In this document: positions 35,265 through 44,547 of the stretch, piece by piece
Layout of the letters: each line of letters opens with the position of its first letter
Position numbering within the stretch: position 1 is the stretch's first letter
Source of the DNA: Armatimonadota bacterium
Lineage (GTDB): Bacteria; Sysuimicrobiota; Sysuimicrobiia; Sysuimicrobiales; Kaftiobacteriaceae
Assembly: GCA_031081675.1 (NCBI GenBank)
Contig: JAVHLZ010000004.1
Location: 1-64,000, forward strand
Direction: 5' to 3'
DNA length: 64,000 bases
Notes under the pieces: generated by a model
The model's input: the letters and a program-made list of their open reading frames with translations, nothing else
The model's database searches: none
What the model was told of the DNA's origin: nothing
Program-made: the position numbers and the translations under genes

Positions 35265-35612
35265 GTGGCGGCGGCGTACGTGGTGATGCAGGCAACCCAG
35301 CAGGCGAGCAGCCGGTGGCTGGTGTGGTACCTTCTGCTGATTCTCGCCGTCTTCTACGTCTTCATGATCAGACCGCAGATGACCCAGCAGCGGCGGCGGC
35401 GGGAGATGCTCAAGGGCCTGAAGAAAGGCGACCGGGTGGTGACCATCGGGGGGTTGCACGCCACCATCTGGGACATTGACGACGAGAACACGCTGACCCT
35501 GGAACTGGCCCCCAACCTCCGCGTGAAGGCTGACCGGGGAGCGGTGAGCTACGTGCGGGGCAAGAAGCGCGACGAGCAGCCCCAACCCGTCCCCGTCCAG
35601 CCGTCCCGCTAG
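35265..35612 (+). CDS. yajC: YajC, Sec translocase auxiliary subunit
   Basis: 115 residues from the GTG at 35265, with GGGAGGTG upstream. One membrane helix (LVWYLLLILAVFYVFMIRP), then RPQMTQQRRRREMLKGLKKGDRVVTIGGLHATI, the YajC signature. It associates with SecDF in the inner membrane. TAGGAT at 35219-35224 is a possible -10. Sixteen bases before the HD hydrolase gene. Confidence 0.93.
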   Translation: MAAAYVVMQATQQASSRWLVWYLLLILAVFYVFMIRPQMTQQRRRREMLKGLKKGDRVVTIGGLHATIWDIDDENTLTLELAPNLRVKADRGAVSYVRGKKRDEQPQPVPVQPSR

Positions 35613-35628
35613 GAGCCCGCCCGGGAGG

Positions 35629-36330
35629 ATGGCGATGGCCGACGCGCAGACGGGCGTGGCCGGAACGAGACTGGTGACCCTCGAGGACGTCAAGCGCGAC
35701 CCCGAGGTGGAGGCTTACATCGACAAGGCCAACGAGTACACGGGCGCCATCGGCTACACCGAACATGGGGCGCGGCACGCCAACCTCACGGCCAGCATCG
35801 CCTACAACACCCTCAAGCGCCTGGGCTATCCGGAGCGGGACGCCCAGCTGGCCTCCATCGCCGCCTACCTGCACGACATCGGCAACCTGGTCAGCCGGGT
35901 CAACCACGAGCACACCGGCGCGGTGCTGGCCAACCGGATCCTGGAGCGCCTGGGCATGGACCCGGTGGAGCGCGCCATCGTCATGGGCGCCATCGGCAAC
36001 CACGAGGAAAAGCACGGCGAGCCGGTCAGCCCGGTGGGGGCGGCGGTCATCCTGGCCGACAAATCCGACGTCCACCGGTCGCGGGTCCGCAACCCCGACC
36101 CCACCACCTTCGATATCCACGACCGGGTGAACTACGCCGTCCAGCATTCGTTCCTGCGGGTGGATGACAAGAGCCGGACCATCACCCTGGAGCTCACCAT
36201 CGACACCCAGCTGTCCCAGGTGATGGAGTACTTTGAGATCTTCCTCACCCGCATGGTGATGTGCCGGCGGGCGGCGAAGTTCCTCAACTGCGAGTTCAAG
36301 CTCCAGATCAACGGCGTCAAGCTGCTGTAG
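35629..36330 (+). CDS. HD domain phosphohydrolase
   Basis: 233 residues. The HD metal site is visible: HGARHAN, AAYLHDIGNL, NHEHTG, GNHEEKHG and a final Asp in ILADKSDVHR. The C-terminal region (about 165-233) forms an unfamiliar beta-rich tail (TITLELTIDTQLSQVMEYFEIF). Probably a metal-dependent phosphohydrolase acting on nucleotides or a second messenger; the substrate is open. Two in-frame ATGs two codons apart at the start. Confidence 0.83.
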   Translation: MAMADAQTGVAGTRLVTLEDVKRDPEVEAYIDKANEYTGAIGYTEHGARHANLTASIAYNTLKRLGYPERDAQLASIAAYLHDIGNLVSRVNHEHTGAVLANRILERLGMDPVERAIVMGAIGNHEEKHGEPVSPVGAAVILADKSDVHRSRVRNPDPTTFDIHDRVNYAVQHSFLRVDDKSRTITLELTIDTQLSQVMEYFEIFLTRMVMCRRAAKFLNCEFKLQINGVKLL

Positions 36331-36333
36331 CCC

Positions 36334-37452
36334 TCACAGGGCGGCCAGCAACCGCGCCGCCGCTCCCCCGAGCAGAACGGCCATTCCCAGGCCGAGGCCC
36401 ACCACCGCCGCCGCCCGCGCCGTTCCCACCACGCGCGCCAGCACCCCCACCGTGGCCAGGCAGGGCAGGGCCAGAGTGTTCACCAGGGCGTAGGTGAAGA
36501 TCTGCGCCGGGGTCAGCCACTCCCTCAGGCCAGCCCCCGCGGGGACGCCGGTCATGGTTCCCAGCGCCGTCAGCAGCTGCACCGCCAGCTCCTTGCGCAG
36601 CATGGCACACAGCAGGGTCAGCCCGGCGGCCGGGGGCAGGAGCAACCAGCCCTCCACCACCGGGCTCAGGGGGCGGGCGGCCAGGCGGATGGCGCCGGTC
36701 TCGTAGAGCGCCCCCAGGGCCAGGCTTCCCGCCATGACCGCTGGCGCCGCGCCGAAGAGGAACTCCCTGGCGGCTGCGGCCACCGTCCGGGTCACCGCGC
36801 GGGCCGACGGGCAGCGCAGGGACCCGGGAGGCGGCGGGGACAGGCGGGCGGTGGGGAAGAACACACGCAGCAGGCCGCCGGTGCCCACGAGGACCGCAGC
36901 GACGACCCCGTACAGGGCCGCCGCCCACCCTGCGCCCAGGGCGGCGCCGACGGTTCCGAAGATCACCGCCGTGCGCGCTCCGCAGGGGACCAGCGTGACG
37001 AGCGTGCCCGCCACGATGCGGGTGGATCCGCCGGGCAGGGCACGCAGCGCCAGAAGTGCCGGCACGTTGCAGCCAGCGGCCATCACCAGGGGTAGCGAAG
37101 GGGTGGCCGAGAGCCCCGTGCGGACCAGCAGCCTGTCGGCGGCCGCGGCGACGCGGGCCACCACCCCTGTCTCCTGGAGGACAGCGAAGACCAGGTAGTA
37201 GGCCAGCACGTAGGGGATTCCCACCGAGATCAGCGCCTGGACCCCTCCGTCCAGCCCCCACAGGACGATCCGTGCGGCCAGGCCCCTTCCCATCGTCCGG
37301 CCGACCGCTGCGGCCACGGCGGCCGATCCCCACCGCCCCCAGACACCCTCCAGCATCGCGGCGAGGGTGCCTCCTCCCCAGTACAGAGCCGCAAACAGGG
37401 CGGCGAGGGAGCCGATCACCCAGAACGTGGAGGAGATCCACTCTCCGACCAC
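36334..37452 (-). CDS. FeoB-type Gate-domain membrane protein without GTPase domain
   Basis: 372 residues from a GTG at 37452 preceded by GGAGGGGG (an ATG at 37503 is the alternative). About ten membrane helices with two nucleoside-recognition 'Gate' halves. The first has LPLVMAAGCNVPALLALRAL followed by LVTLVPCGARTAVIFG, the GCxVPA and PCGAR-type signatures of FeoB. The second has LLCAMLRKELAVQLL and TYALVNTLALPCLATVGVL. FeoB normally carries an N-terminal G domain; none is present here. Probably transports Fe2+ or a related ion. Divergent from hemA. Confidence 0.8.
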   Translation of the reverse strand: MVGEWISSTFWVIGSLAALFAALYWGGGTLAAMLEGVWGRWGSAAVAAAVGRTMGRGLAARIVLWGLDGGVQALISVGIPYVLAYYLVFAVLQETGVVARVAAAADRLLVRTGLSATPSLPLVMAAGCNVPALLALRALPGGSTRIVAGTLVTLVPCGARTAVIFGTVGAALGAGWAAALYGVVAAVLVGTGGLLRVFFPTARLSPPPPGSLRCPSARAVTRTVAAAAREFLFGAAPAVMAGSLALGALYETGAIRLAARPLSPVVEGWLLLPPAAGLTLLCAMLRKELAVQLLTALGTMTGVPAGAGLREWLTPAQIFTYALVNTLALPCLATVGVLARVVGTARAAAVVGLGLGMAVLLGGAAARLLAAL

Positions 37453-37694
37453 GTGGCCCCCTCCGCCTGTGGCCTCCAGCGGAGTGCGGTTGGCGCGAAG
37501 CATCCCGCCACGCAGCCTGAGCCCGCCCGGCTCCGACTGCAATAGGGCCGCCCGCCGACGCACAATCAGACAGCCGACCGATGGACGGGTCCGGCTTCGC
37601 CTGCAATCATATCTCCGCAACTTTCCATGCAATCCCGGAGGATTCCCCGGTTTCCAGGGCGAACACGGGACGCAGGCGGGCGGGGCGTTCACCG

Positions 37695-38897
37695 GTGATC
37701 AGCGTCGTCGGCGTCACCCACAAGACGGCTCCCCTTGAGGTTCGGGAGCGGTTCGCCTTCAGCAACCGGACAGCGGTCGGGATCCTGCGGTCCGTCCCGT
37801 TTGAGGCCTTTCTGCTGGTGACCTGCAACCGCTGCGAGCTGTACGGGACTGCCGCAGCGACGGTCCTGCGGCAGGTGCTGCTGGACGCCGCCGGGGCGCC
37901 CGGGCAGACGCCCCTGATGGCCCACGAAGGACCGGCCGCCGTCCGCCACCTCCTGGCTGTGGCGGCCGGGCTGGACTCGATGGTGGTCGGCGAGCCCCAG
38001 ATCCTCGGTCAGGTCAGGCAGGCGCTGGCGCTCGCCGCGGAGGCCGGACGCCTGGGGCCCGTCCTGTCCCGCCTGGGCCAGCACGCCCTGATCTGCGGCC
38101 GGCGGGTCCGCCGCGAGACGGCCCTGGGCCGCGGCCAGCCATCGGTCCCCCGGGTGGCGGCGGGCGTGGTCCGCCACGTTCTGAGCGATCTGAGCGGCCG
38201 TGTGGTGGTCGTGGTGGGCGCCGGGGAGATGGGCGCCCTGGCCGCGCGCACCTTCGGCCAGGCCGGCGCGCAGGTGGTCGTCGCCAGCCGCACGGCCCGG
38301 TCGGCGGAGGAGGCGGCCAGGAGCGCGGGCGGGCAGGCTGCGGTCCTGGATGAGCTGGACGCCCTGCTGGAGCGCGCCGACGCCGCCATCTTCTGCACCG
38401 GATCCCCCGCCCCGGTGCTGGGCGTGGAGCGGGTCCGCCGCATCATGGAAGCTCGCGGTAGCCGCCCGCTGGTCGTCGTCGACGTCGCGCTGCCGCGGGA
38501 CGTCGCCCCCGACGTGCGGGATGTGGAGGGCGTCCGCCTCTACGACCTGGACGACCTGCGGGCTCACGCGCCCGCGCCGTTGGCGCTGCAGGCGGTGGAG
38601 GCCGCGTGGGCGGTTGTGGAGCAGGAGACCGAGCGGTTCCTGCGCTGGATGTCCTCGCGGCGGGCGGTGCCGGCCATCCAGGCTCTGCGCCGGCGGGCCG
38701 ACGCGATCGTGGAGGAGGAAGTGGCCCGCGCCGGCGGGGACCCCGAGGCACTGCGGCGGTTCGGCCAGCGCGTCGTCAACAGACTGCTGCACCACCCCGT
38801 GGTGCGGATGCGGGAGCGCGCAGGCGCGGGGGCGCTGACCTACCTGGAGATCGCCCGGGACCTGTTCGGTCTGGACGGAGCACAGGGAGATGGGTGA
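37695..38897 (+). CDS. hemA: Glutamyl-tRNA reductase
   Basis: 400 residues from the GTG at 37695. Catalytic Cys44 in LVTCNRCELY, then GLDSMVVGEPQILGQVR, the NADPH fold with VVVVGAGEMGALAA and VVDVALPRDVAP; a C-terminal dimerisation helix bundle. It reduces glutamyl-tRNA to glutamate-1-semialdehyde, the first committed step of C5-pathway heme synthesis. First gene of the heme operon; its stop overlaps hemC by eight bases. The 190-base upstream region shows no riboswitch I can recognise. Confidence 0.95.
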   Translation: MISVVGVTHKTAPLEVRERFAFSNRTAVGILRSVPFEAFLLVTCNRCELYGTAAATVLRQVLLDAAGAPGQTPLMAHEGPAAVRHLLAVAAGLDSMVVGEPQILGQVRQALALAAEAGRLGPVLSRLGQHALICGRRVRRETALGRGQPSVPRVAAGVVRHVLSDLSGRVVVVVGAGEMGALAARTFGQAGAQVVVASRTARSAEEAARSAGGQAAVLDELDALLERADAAIFCTGSPAPVLGVERVRRIMEARGSRPLVVVDVALPRDVAPDVRDVEGVRLYDLDDLRAHAPAPLALQAVEAAWAVVEQETERFLRWMSSRRAVPAIQALRRRADAIVEEEVARAGGDPEALRRFGQRVVNRLLHHPVVRMRERAGAGALTYLEIARDLFGLDGAQGDG

Positions 38898-39786
38898 GCG
38901 GGTGCGGGTCGGAACGCGCGGCAGCCGGCTGGCCCTGGTCCAGGCGGAGGAGGTGGCGCGGGGGCTGCGGGCCGGGGGCGTCGAGGCGGAACTGGTGGTG
39001 GTGCGCACCGCCGGCGACGCGAATCCGGCCACACCGGTCGCCCGCCTGGGCGTGGGAGCGTTCGTCCGGGAGCTGGAGCAGGCCCTGCGGTCCGGGCGGG
39101 TGGATGTGGCCGTCCACAGCGCCAAGGACCTGCCCGCCGACCCGCCGCCCGACCTCGTGGTGGCAGCCTATCTTCCCCGGGGGGACCCCCGCGACGCTCT
39201 GGTCAGCCGGACCGGGGCAGGCGTGGAGGGACTGCCTGCGGGGGCGCTGGTGGGCAGCAGCAGTCCCCGCCGCCGCGCCTACCTGCTCCGGGCGCGGCCG
39301 GACCTGCGCGTGGTCGAGATGCGCGGCAACGTGGACACACGGCTGCGGAAGGTCGACAGGGGAGACTGCGATGCCGTGGTCGTGGCGGCGGCAGGGCTGG
39401 TCCGCCTGGGGCTGGCCGGGCGCATCGCCGAGGTGCTGCCTCCGCAGACGATGCTGCCGGCGCCAGGCCAGGGAGCCGTCGCGGTGCAGGTCCGCCGCGA
39501 CGACCGCCTCCGGGACGTGGTGAGTCTGCTGGACCACCTCCCGACCCGGCAGGAGGTGACGGCCGAGCAGGCCTTCCTGCGCACCCTCGGAGCCGGATGC
39601 CGGCTGCCGGTGGGGGCCCTGGCCCGCAGCGACGGCACCACGGTGCGTCTGGAAGGCGGTCTGGTGGACCCCGAGGGGAGACACGACGTGCGCGGCGAGA
39701 TCGAGGGGCCCGACCCGCGGGCGCTGGGCGAGGAGCTGGCGCGCCGGCTGCTGGCGCGGGCCGTCGCGGCGGGGAGGATGCCGTGA
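38890..39786 (+). CDS. hemC: Porphobilinogen deaminase (hydroxymethylbilane synthase)
   Basis: 298 residues. GTRGSRLALVQAE start, VAVHSAKDLP, SSSPRRRAYLL, MRGNVDTRLRK and the dipyrromethane-cofactor cysteine 237 in GAGCRLPVGA. Joins four porphobilinogens into hydroxymethylbilane. Overlaps hemA and, by four bases, hemD. Confidence 0.96.
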   Translation: MGERVRVGTRGSRLALVQAEEVARGLRAGGVEAELVVVRTAGDANPATPVARLGVGAFVRELEQALRSGRVDVAVHSAKDLPADPPPDLVVAAYLPRGDPRDALVSRTGAGVEGLPAGALVGSSSPRRRAYLLRARPDLRVVEMRGNVDTRLRKVDRGDCDAVVVAAAGLVRLGLAGRIAEVLPPQTMLPAPGQGAVAVQVRRDDRLRDVVSLLDHLPTRQEVTAEQAFLRTLGAGCRLPVGALARSDGTTVRLEGGLVDPEGRHDVRGEIEGPDPRALGEELARRLLARAVAAGRMP

Positions 39787-40541
39787 GCGGACGGCGGGCG
39801 CTGCTGACCGGTCCGGACAGCCGCGCGCTGGCCGAGCTGCTGGTCGGGCGCGGCTGGCAGGTGCGGGCGGTGCCCACGGTAGCGATCCGCCCGGCGCCGA
39901 CAGGACCGTTGGACGCCGCACTGCGGCAGGTGGAGCGCTACGACTGGATCGTCCTGACCAGCCGGCACGGTGCCCGGGTGGTGGCCGACAGGTTGCGGGC
40001 CCTGGGGCTGCCGCGGCCGCAGCGTCCCCGGTGGGCGGCCGTGGGTCCGGCCACAGAACGACCGCTCGTGGACGCCGGCCTGGGACCCGTCGTGCGGCCG
40101 CCCCGCGCCCTGACGGCGGCTGTGGCCGATGTCCTGGGAGACGTGGCGGGACGGCGGGTCCTCCTGCCCCGCTCGGATCAGGCCTCGGTCCTCCTGCCGG
40201 CCGTCCTGCGGGAGCGGGGCGCCCGGGTGGACGAGGTGGTGGCCTACCTGACCGTCGAGGGCCCCGAGGAGTCCCGCCTGCCCCTGCGCCGGGCCCTGGA
40301 GGACGGCGTGGACGTGGTCGTGTTCACCAGCGGCTCCACGGTGCGCGGTTTCGCCCGCCTGGCAGACGACGTCCGGGTGCGGCTGGCCGGGGTGGCGGTG
40401 GCGTGCATCGGGCCCGTCACGGCCGAGGTGGCCCGCGCCCTGGGGATGTCTCCCACCGTCATCGCCGAGGAGCATACCGCCGCCGGAGTGGCGGCGGCTC
40501 TGGAGGAGGGACCCCATGCATCCGCGAGTTCGTACATCTGA
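39783..40541 (+). CDS. hemD: Uroporphyrinogen-III synthase
   Basis: 252 residues from the GTG at 39783. Two-lobed HemD fold: ALLTGPDSRALAELL, YDWIVLTSRHGARV, VLLPRSDQAS and VVVFTSGSTVRGFARL, then ACIGPVTAEVARALG. Sequence is variable in this family, but motif order and operon position are clear. Closes hydroxymethylbilane with inversion of ring D. Its 3' end overlaps hemB by 26 bases. Confidence 0.92.
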   Translation: MSGRRALLTGPDSRALAELLVGRGWQVRAVPTVAIRPAPTGPLDAALRQVERYDWIVLTSRHGARVVADRLRALGLPRPQRPRWAAVGPATERPLVDAGLGPVVRPPRALTAAVADVLGDVAGRRVLLPRSDQASVLLPAVLRERGARVDEVVAYLTVEGPEESRLPLRRALEDGVDVVVFTSGSTVRGFARLADDVRVRLAGVAVACIGPVTAEVARALGMSPTVIAEEHTAAGVAAALEEGPHASASSYI

Positions 40542-41526
40542 CCGGCGCATCCGGCCCCGGCGCCTGAGGCGGACCGCCACCCTGAGGGCGCTGGTGGCGG
40601 AGACCACCCTCAGCCCGCACCGCCTGATCTACCCGGTCTTCGTGCGCGACGGCCGCGGCGTGCGCGAGCCGATCCCCAGCCTGCCGGGCCAGGAGCGGCT
40701 CAGTCCCGACGAGCTGGTCCGGGAGGCGGCCGCCCTGCGGGAGCTGGGCATCGGTGCGGTGCTGCTGTTCGGCGTCCCCGACCGCAAGGACCCTCTGGGC
40801 AGCGGCGCCTACGACGATCAGGGTGTGGTGCAGCGGGCGGTCCGCGCCCTGCGGGCCGCCGACGCCGACCTGGTGATCGCCGCCGACGTCTGCCTGTGCG
40901 CGTACACGACCCACGGACATTGCGGGGTGGTCCGGGACGGGGTGGTGGACAACGACGAGACCCTGGACCTGCTGGCCCGCACGGCGGTGTCCCTGGCGGC
41001 CGCCGGAGCCGATATCGTGGCTCCGTCGGCCATGATGGACGGCCAGGTGGCCGCCATCCGGGAGGCGCTGGACGACGCCGGCTTCTCCCACGTGGCCGTG
41101 ATGGGGTACTCGGCCAAGTACGCCAGCAGTTTTTACGGCCCGTTCCGGGACGCCGCCGGCTCGGCCCCGCAGTTTGGCGACCGCCGCGGGTACCAGATGG
41201 ATCCGGCCAACGTGCGGGAAGCCCTGCGGGAGATCGCCCTGGACGTGGCCGAAGGCGCCGACATCGTGATGGTGAAGCCGGCCCTGGCCTGCCTGGACGT
41301 GATCCGCGCGGCGCGGGACGCCACCCCGGTGCCCCTGGCGGCCTACAACGTGAGCGGCGAGTACGGCATGGTCACCGCCGCCGCCCAGCGGGGGTGGGTG
41401 GACCTGCGGGCAGCCGCGCTGGAGATCCTCACGGCCATCGCCCGGGCCGGCGCCGACATCATCATCACCTACTTCGCCAAAGACGCCGCCCGCTGGCTGG
41501 CCGGGCGGGGCGGGGAGGGGCCGTGA
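40516..41526 (+). CDS. hemB: Porphobilinogen synthase
   Basis: 336 residues. Zinc-type cysteine cluster in DVCLCAYTTHGHCG, so this is the Zn2+-dependent class. Catalytic lysines lie in GYSAKYASSFYGPFRDA and MVKPALACLDV. Condenses two 5-aminolevulinates to porphobilinogen. Order hemA-C-D-B with tight overlaps. Confidence 0.97.
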   Translation: MHPRVRTSDRRIRPRRLRRTATLRALVAETTLSPHRLIYPVFVRDGRGVREPIPSLPGQERLSPDELVREAAALRELGIGAVLLFGVPDRKDPLGSGAYDDQGVVQRAVRALRAADADLVIAADVCLCAYTTHGHCGVVRDGVVDNDETLDLLARTAVSLAAAGADIVAPSAMMDGQVAAIREALDDAGFSHVAVMGYSAKYASSFYGPFRDAAGSAPQFGDRRGYQMDPANVREALREIALDVAEGADIVMVKPALACLDVIRAARDATPVPLAAYNVSGEYGMVTAAAQRGWVDLRAAALEILTAIARAGADIIITYFAKDAARWLAGRGGEGP

Positions 41527-42203
41527 CCGAGCGGCCCGTCGTCCACGTCCTGGCGCTGGCGGTGGACCCCGCCTGGCGCCGCCGCCCGGCGGCGGAGCGG
41601 GAGGAGGACGTGGCCGCGTTCATCCGGGCGGTGGAGCGCACCGCCGACGCCGCCCCCCTGCACACCTATTCCACGCTGCTGCGCCGGGACGCCCAGCTGC
41701 TGTTCTGGCGCCAGGCGCCCACCCTGGAGGTCCTGGAGGAGACCGCCGCCGCCATGCTGGCGGCGGGGGTGGGCCGCTGGTGCACGCCCGCCCACTCACT
41801 GGTCGGCCTGCTGCGCCCGTCGGTGTACGTGCGGCACCCCACGGCCCAGGAGCAGGCCCTGCAGGACGGCGAGCGCTCCCGCTACCTGATCGTCTACCCC
41901 TTCGTGAAGTCCGCCGACTGGTACCTCACGCCCCGGGACAGGCGCCAGGAGGTCATGGCCGAGCACATCCGGGTCGGCCGCGGCTACCCGCAGGTGCGCC
42001 AGTGCCTGGCCTACAGTTTCGGCGTGGACGACCAGGAGTTCATCGTCGCCTACGAGACCGACGACCTCCGGGTCTTCCAGGACCTGGTGATGGCCCTGCG
42101 GGAGACCGAGGCCCGGCGCAGCACGGTGCGCGACACGCCGATCCTGGCGGGCGTCCGCCGCCCCCTGGCGCAGGCCCTGGGGCTGCTGGGAGGATCCCCG
42201 TGA
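41523..42203 (+). CDS. hemQ: Coproheme decarboxylase HemQ/ChdC
   Basis: 226 residues, chlorite-dismutase-like fold. The reactive Tyr134 in SADWYLTP and the proximal heme His148 in EHIRVGRGYP align with Bacillus HemQ. Converts Fe-coproporphyrin III to heme b with H2O2 as oxidant, the last step of the coproporphyrin-dependent pathway. GTG start overlaps hemB by four bases. Followed by a radical SAM gene that may do the same chemistry without oxygen. Confidence 0.92.
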   Translation: MTERPVVHVLALAVDPAWRRRPAAEREEDVAAFIRAVERTADAAPLHTYSTLLRRDAQLLFWRQAPTLEVLEETAAAMLAAGVGRWCTPAHSLVGLLRPSVYVRHPTAQEQALQDGERSRYLIVYPFVKSADWYLTPRDRRQEVMAEHIRVGRGYPQVRQCLAYSFGVDDQEFIVAYETDDLRVFQDLVMALRETEARRSTVRDTPILAGVRRPLAQALGLLGGSP

Positions 42204-43288
42204 CCGACGCGCTGCCCGTGCTGGCGGAGGCCGCCCCGCAGATGACGTTTGACCGGGCGCCACTTCTGGTCTACTGGGAGCTGACCCGCGCCTGCGACCT
42301 GGCGTGCCGGCATTGCCGGGCCGAGGCCATCCGGGCGCGCCATCCTCAGGAGCTGACCACCGCCGAGGTGGAGGCGGTCCTGGACGACGCCCGGCGGTTT
42401 GGCGACCCGCTGCCCCACCTGGTGTTCACCGGAGGCGACCCCCTCCAGCGCCCCGACCTCCTGACACTGGTGCGCGCCGCGCGGGCGCGGGGGTTCCGGG
42501 TCTCGGTGGCGCCCAGCGGCACCACGCGGCTGGACGCATCGGCGGTGGCCGACCTGGCCGCCGCCGGGGTGGAGAGCATGTCCGTCAGCCTGGACGGGTC
42601 GGCGGCCGCGCGCCACGACGCCTTCCGGGGAGTGCCGGGCTGTTTTGAGACCACCGTGCGGGCCGCGCGGTGGATCCGGGAGGCCGGCCTGGGCCTGCAG
42701 GTCAACACCCTGGTCACCGACGAGACGGCCGCGGACCTGCCGGCGATCTTCCGCCTGGTCAGCGAGCTGGGCGCGGCGCGCTGGAGCCTGTTCTTCCTGG
42801 TGCCGGTGGGACGGGGCCGCCTGCTCCGGGAGGTCTCCGCCGACGATGCCGAGCGTCTGTGCCACTGGCTGGTGGATCTGGCCGCCACCACACGGTGCGC
42901 TCTGGCCACCACCGAAGCGCCCCACTACCGGCGCGTGGCCTACCGGCGGATGCGCGCCGCAGGCCTGACCGATCCGGAGATCCTCCGCACGGCGGTGGGG
43001 CGGGGCTTCGGGGTGCGGGACGGCAACGGCATCGTGTTCATCTCCCACACCGGCGACGTGTTCCCGTCCGGCTTCCTGTCCCTGCCCGCCGGCAGCGTGC
43101 GCCGGCACAGCCTGGTGGACCTGTACCGCCACGCCGACCTGTTCGTGCGGCTGCGGGACCCCTCCCGGCTCCTGGGACGCTGCGGACGGTGCCCCTTCCG
43201 CCTCCTCTGCGGAGGCTCGCGGGCGCGGGCGTGGGCGCGCACCGGCAACCCCCTGGCCAGCGACCCGCTGTGTCCGTACCGGCCGTGA
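42200..43288 (+). CDS. Radical SAM/SPASM protein, AhbD-like, in the heme operon
   Basis: 362 residues. The [4Fe-4S]-SAM motif is CDLACRHC (Cys32, 36, 39). LVFTGGDPLQRPDL is the GGE-like motif, and a C-terminal SPASM-type region has CGRCPFRLLCGG and a final cysteine (DPLCPYRP). It resembles the TIGR04053/AhbD group; AhbD makes heme from iron-coproporphyrin III by radical decarboxylation in anaerobes. Position directly after hemQ, with 4-base overlaps on both sides, makes an anaerobic coproheme decarboxylase a reasonable inference; direct evidence is lacking. Confidence 0.83.
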   Translation: MTDALPVLAEAAPQMTFDRAPLLVYWELTRACDLACRHCRAEAIRARHPQELTTAEVEAVLDDARRFGDPLPHLVFTGGDPLQRPDLLTLVRAARARGFRVSVAPSGTTRLDASAVADLAAAGVESMSVSLDGSAAARHDAFRGVPGCFETTVRAARWIREAGLGLQVNTLVTDETAADLPAIFRLVSELGAARWSLFFLVPVGRGRLLREVSADDAERLCHWLVDLAATTRCALATTEAPHYRRVAYRRMRAAGLTDPEILRTAVGRGFGVRDGNGIVFISHTGDVFPSGFLSLPAGSVRRHSLVDLYRHADLFVRLRDPSRLLGRCGRCPFRLLCGGSRARAWARTGNPLASDPLCPYRP

Positions 43289-44547
43289 GCGACGCCAGCG
43301 ACGCGCTGTTCGCCCGAGCCCAGCGCCTGTTCCCCGGCGGCGTGAACAGTCCCGTGCGCGCCTTTGGGGCCGTGGGAGGCACGCCGCGCTTTGTCGTCCG
43401 GGGGGAGGGCGCCTACGTGTGGGACGCCGACGGCGCGCGCTTGCTGGACTACATCGCGTCCTGGGGCGCCGTCATCCTCGGCCACGGAGCCCCCGAGGTC
43501 GTGGAGGCGGTGCGGGACGCGGTCGGGCGCGGCGCTCCGGCGGGGGTGCCGTCGCCGGCGGAGCTGGAGCTGGCGGAGGCGATTCAGGCCGCCCTGCCGT
43601 CGGTGGAGCGGCTGCGCTTTGTCAGTTCGGGCACCGAGGCGGTGATGAGCGCCGTCCGGGTGGCCCGCGCCGCCACCGGGCGGTCCGCGATCCTCAAGTT
43701 CGCCGGGTGCTATCACGGCCATGCGGACGCCCTGCTGGTGCGGTCGGGGTCGGGCGTGGCCACGCTGGGGCTGCCGGGCTCGGCGGGCGTGCCCGCCGAC
43801 GCCACCCGCCACACCCTGGTGGCGCCGTACAACGACGCCGGCGCCGTCGAGGACCTGTTCCGGCGGTCCGGAGACGAGATCGCCGCCGTGGTGGTGGAGC
43901 CGGTGGCCGCCAACATGGGAGTGGTCCTGCCGCAGCCCGATTTCCTTCCGGCGCTGCGGGAGCTGACCTGGCGGTACGGGGCGGTGCTGATCTTCGACGA
44001 GGTCATCACCGGTTTCCGGGTGGCCTGGGGGGGAGCCCAGCGGCGCTACGGCATCCGTCCCGATCTGACCTGCCTGGGCAAGATCATCGGCGGCGGCCTG
44101 CCGGTGGGCGCCTACGGCGGCCGGCGCGACCTGATGGACCAGGTGGCGCCCCGGGGACAGGTCTACCAGGCCGGAACCCTGGCCGGCCACCCGGTGGTGA
44201 TGGCCGCGGGCGCCGCCGTCCTGCGCCGCCTGTCCCAGCCCGGCGTCTACGAGCTGCTGGAGGCCCGCGCCGCCCGCCTGGCCGCCGGCCTGCGGCAGGC
44301 TGCGGAGGGCCGGGCCAGCGTGGCGCAGGCCGGAGGCATGCTGACGGTCTTCTTCCGCTCCGCGCCGCCTGCGGACTATGCCCAGGCGCAGGAGTGCGAC
44401 ACCGGCGCCTACGCCGCGTTCTTCCACCGGATGCTGGAGCGGGGCGTCCTGCCGCCGCCGTCCCAGTTTGAGGGATGGTTTCTGACCCTGGCCCACGGCG
44501 ACCGGGAGATCGACGCGACCGTGGCCGCCGCCGGGGAGGCCGTATGA
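43285..44547 (+). CDS. hemL: Glutamate-1-semialdehyde 2,1-aminomutase
   Basis: 420 residues from the GTG at 43285. FPGGVNSPVRAFGAVGG start, SSGTEAVMSAVRVARA, FAGCYHGHAD, LIFDEVITGFRVAWGG and LGKIIGGGLPVGAYGG with the PLP lysine 266. Moves the amino group to form 5-aminolevulinate. Coupled by 4-base overlaps to the radical SAM gene and hemE. Confidence 0.96.
   Translation: MSDASDALFARAQRLFPGGVNSPVRAFGAVGGTPRFVVRGEGAYVWDADGARLLDYIASWGAVILGHGAPEVVEAVRDAVGRGAPAGVPSPAELELAEAIQAALPSVERLRFVSSGTEAVMSAVRVARAATGRSAILKFAGCYHGHADALLVRSGSGVATLGLPGSAGVPADATRHTLVAPYNDAGAVEDLFRRSGDEIAAVVVEPVAANMGVVLPQPDFLPALRELTWRYGAVLIFDEVITGFRVAWGGAQRRYGIRPDLTCLGKIIGGGLPVGAYGGRRDLMDQVAPRGQVYQAGTLAGHPVVMAAGAAVLRRLSQPGVYELLEARAARLAAGLRQAAEGRASVAQAGGMLTVFFRSAPPADYAQAQECDTGAYAAFFHRMLERGVLPPPSQFEGWFLTLAHGDREIDATVAAAGEAV

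Noticed and set aside
37504-37694. Riboswitch or regulatory RNA upstream of hemA
   Set aside because: No recognisable conserved riboswitch core or clear terminator/antiterminator pair could be found by eye.
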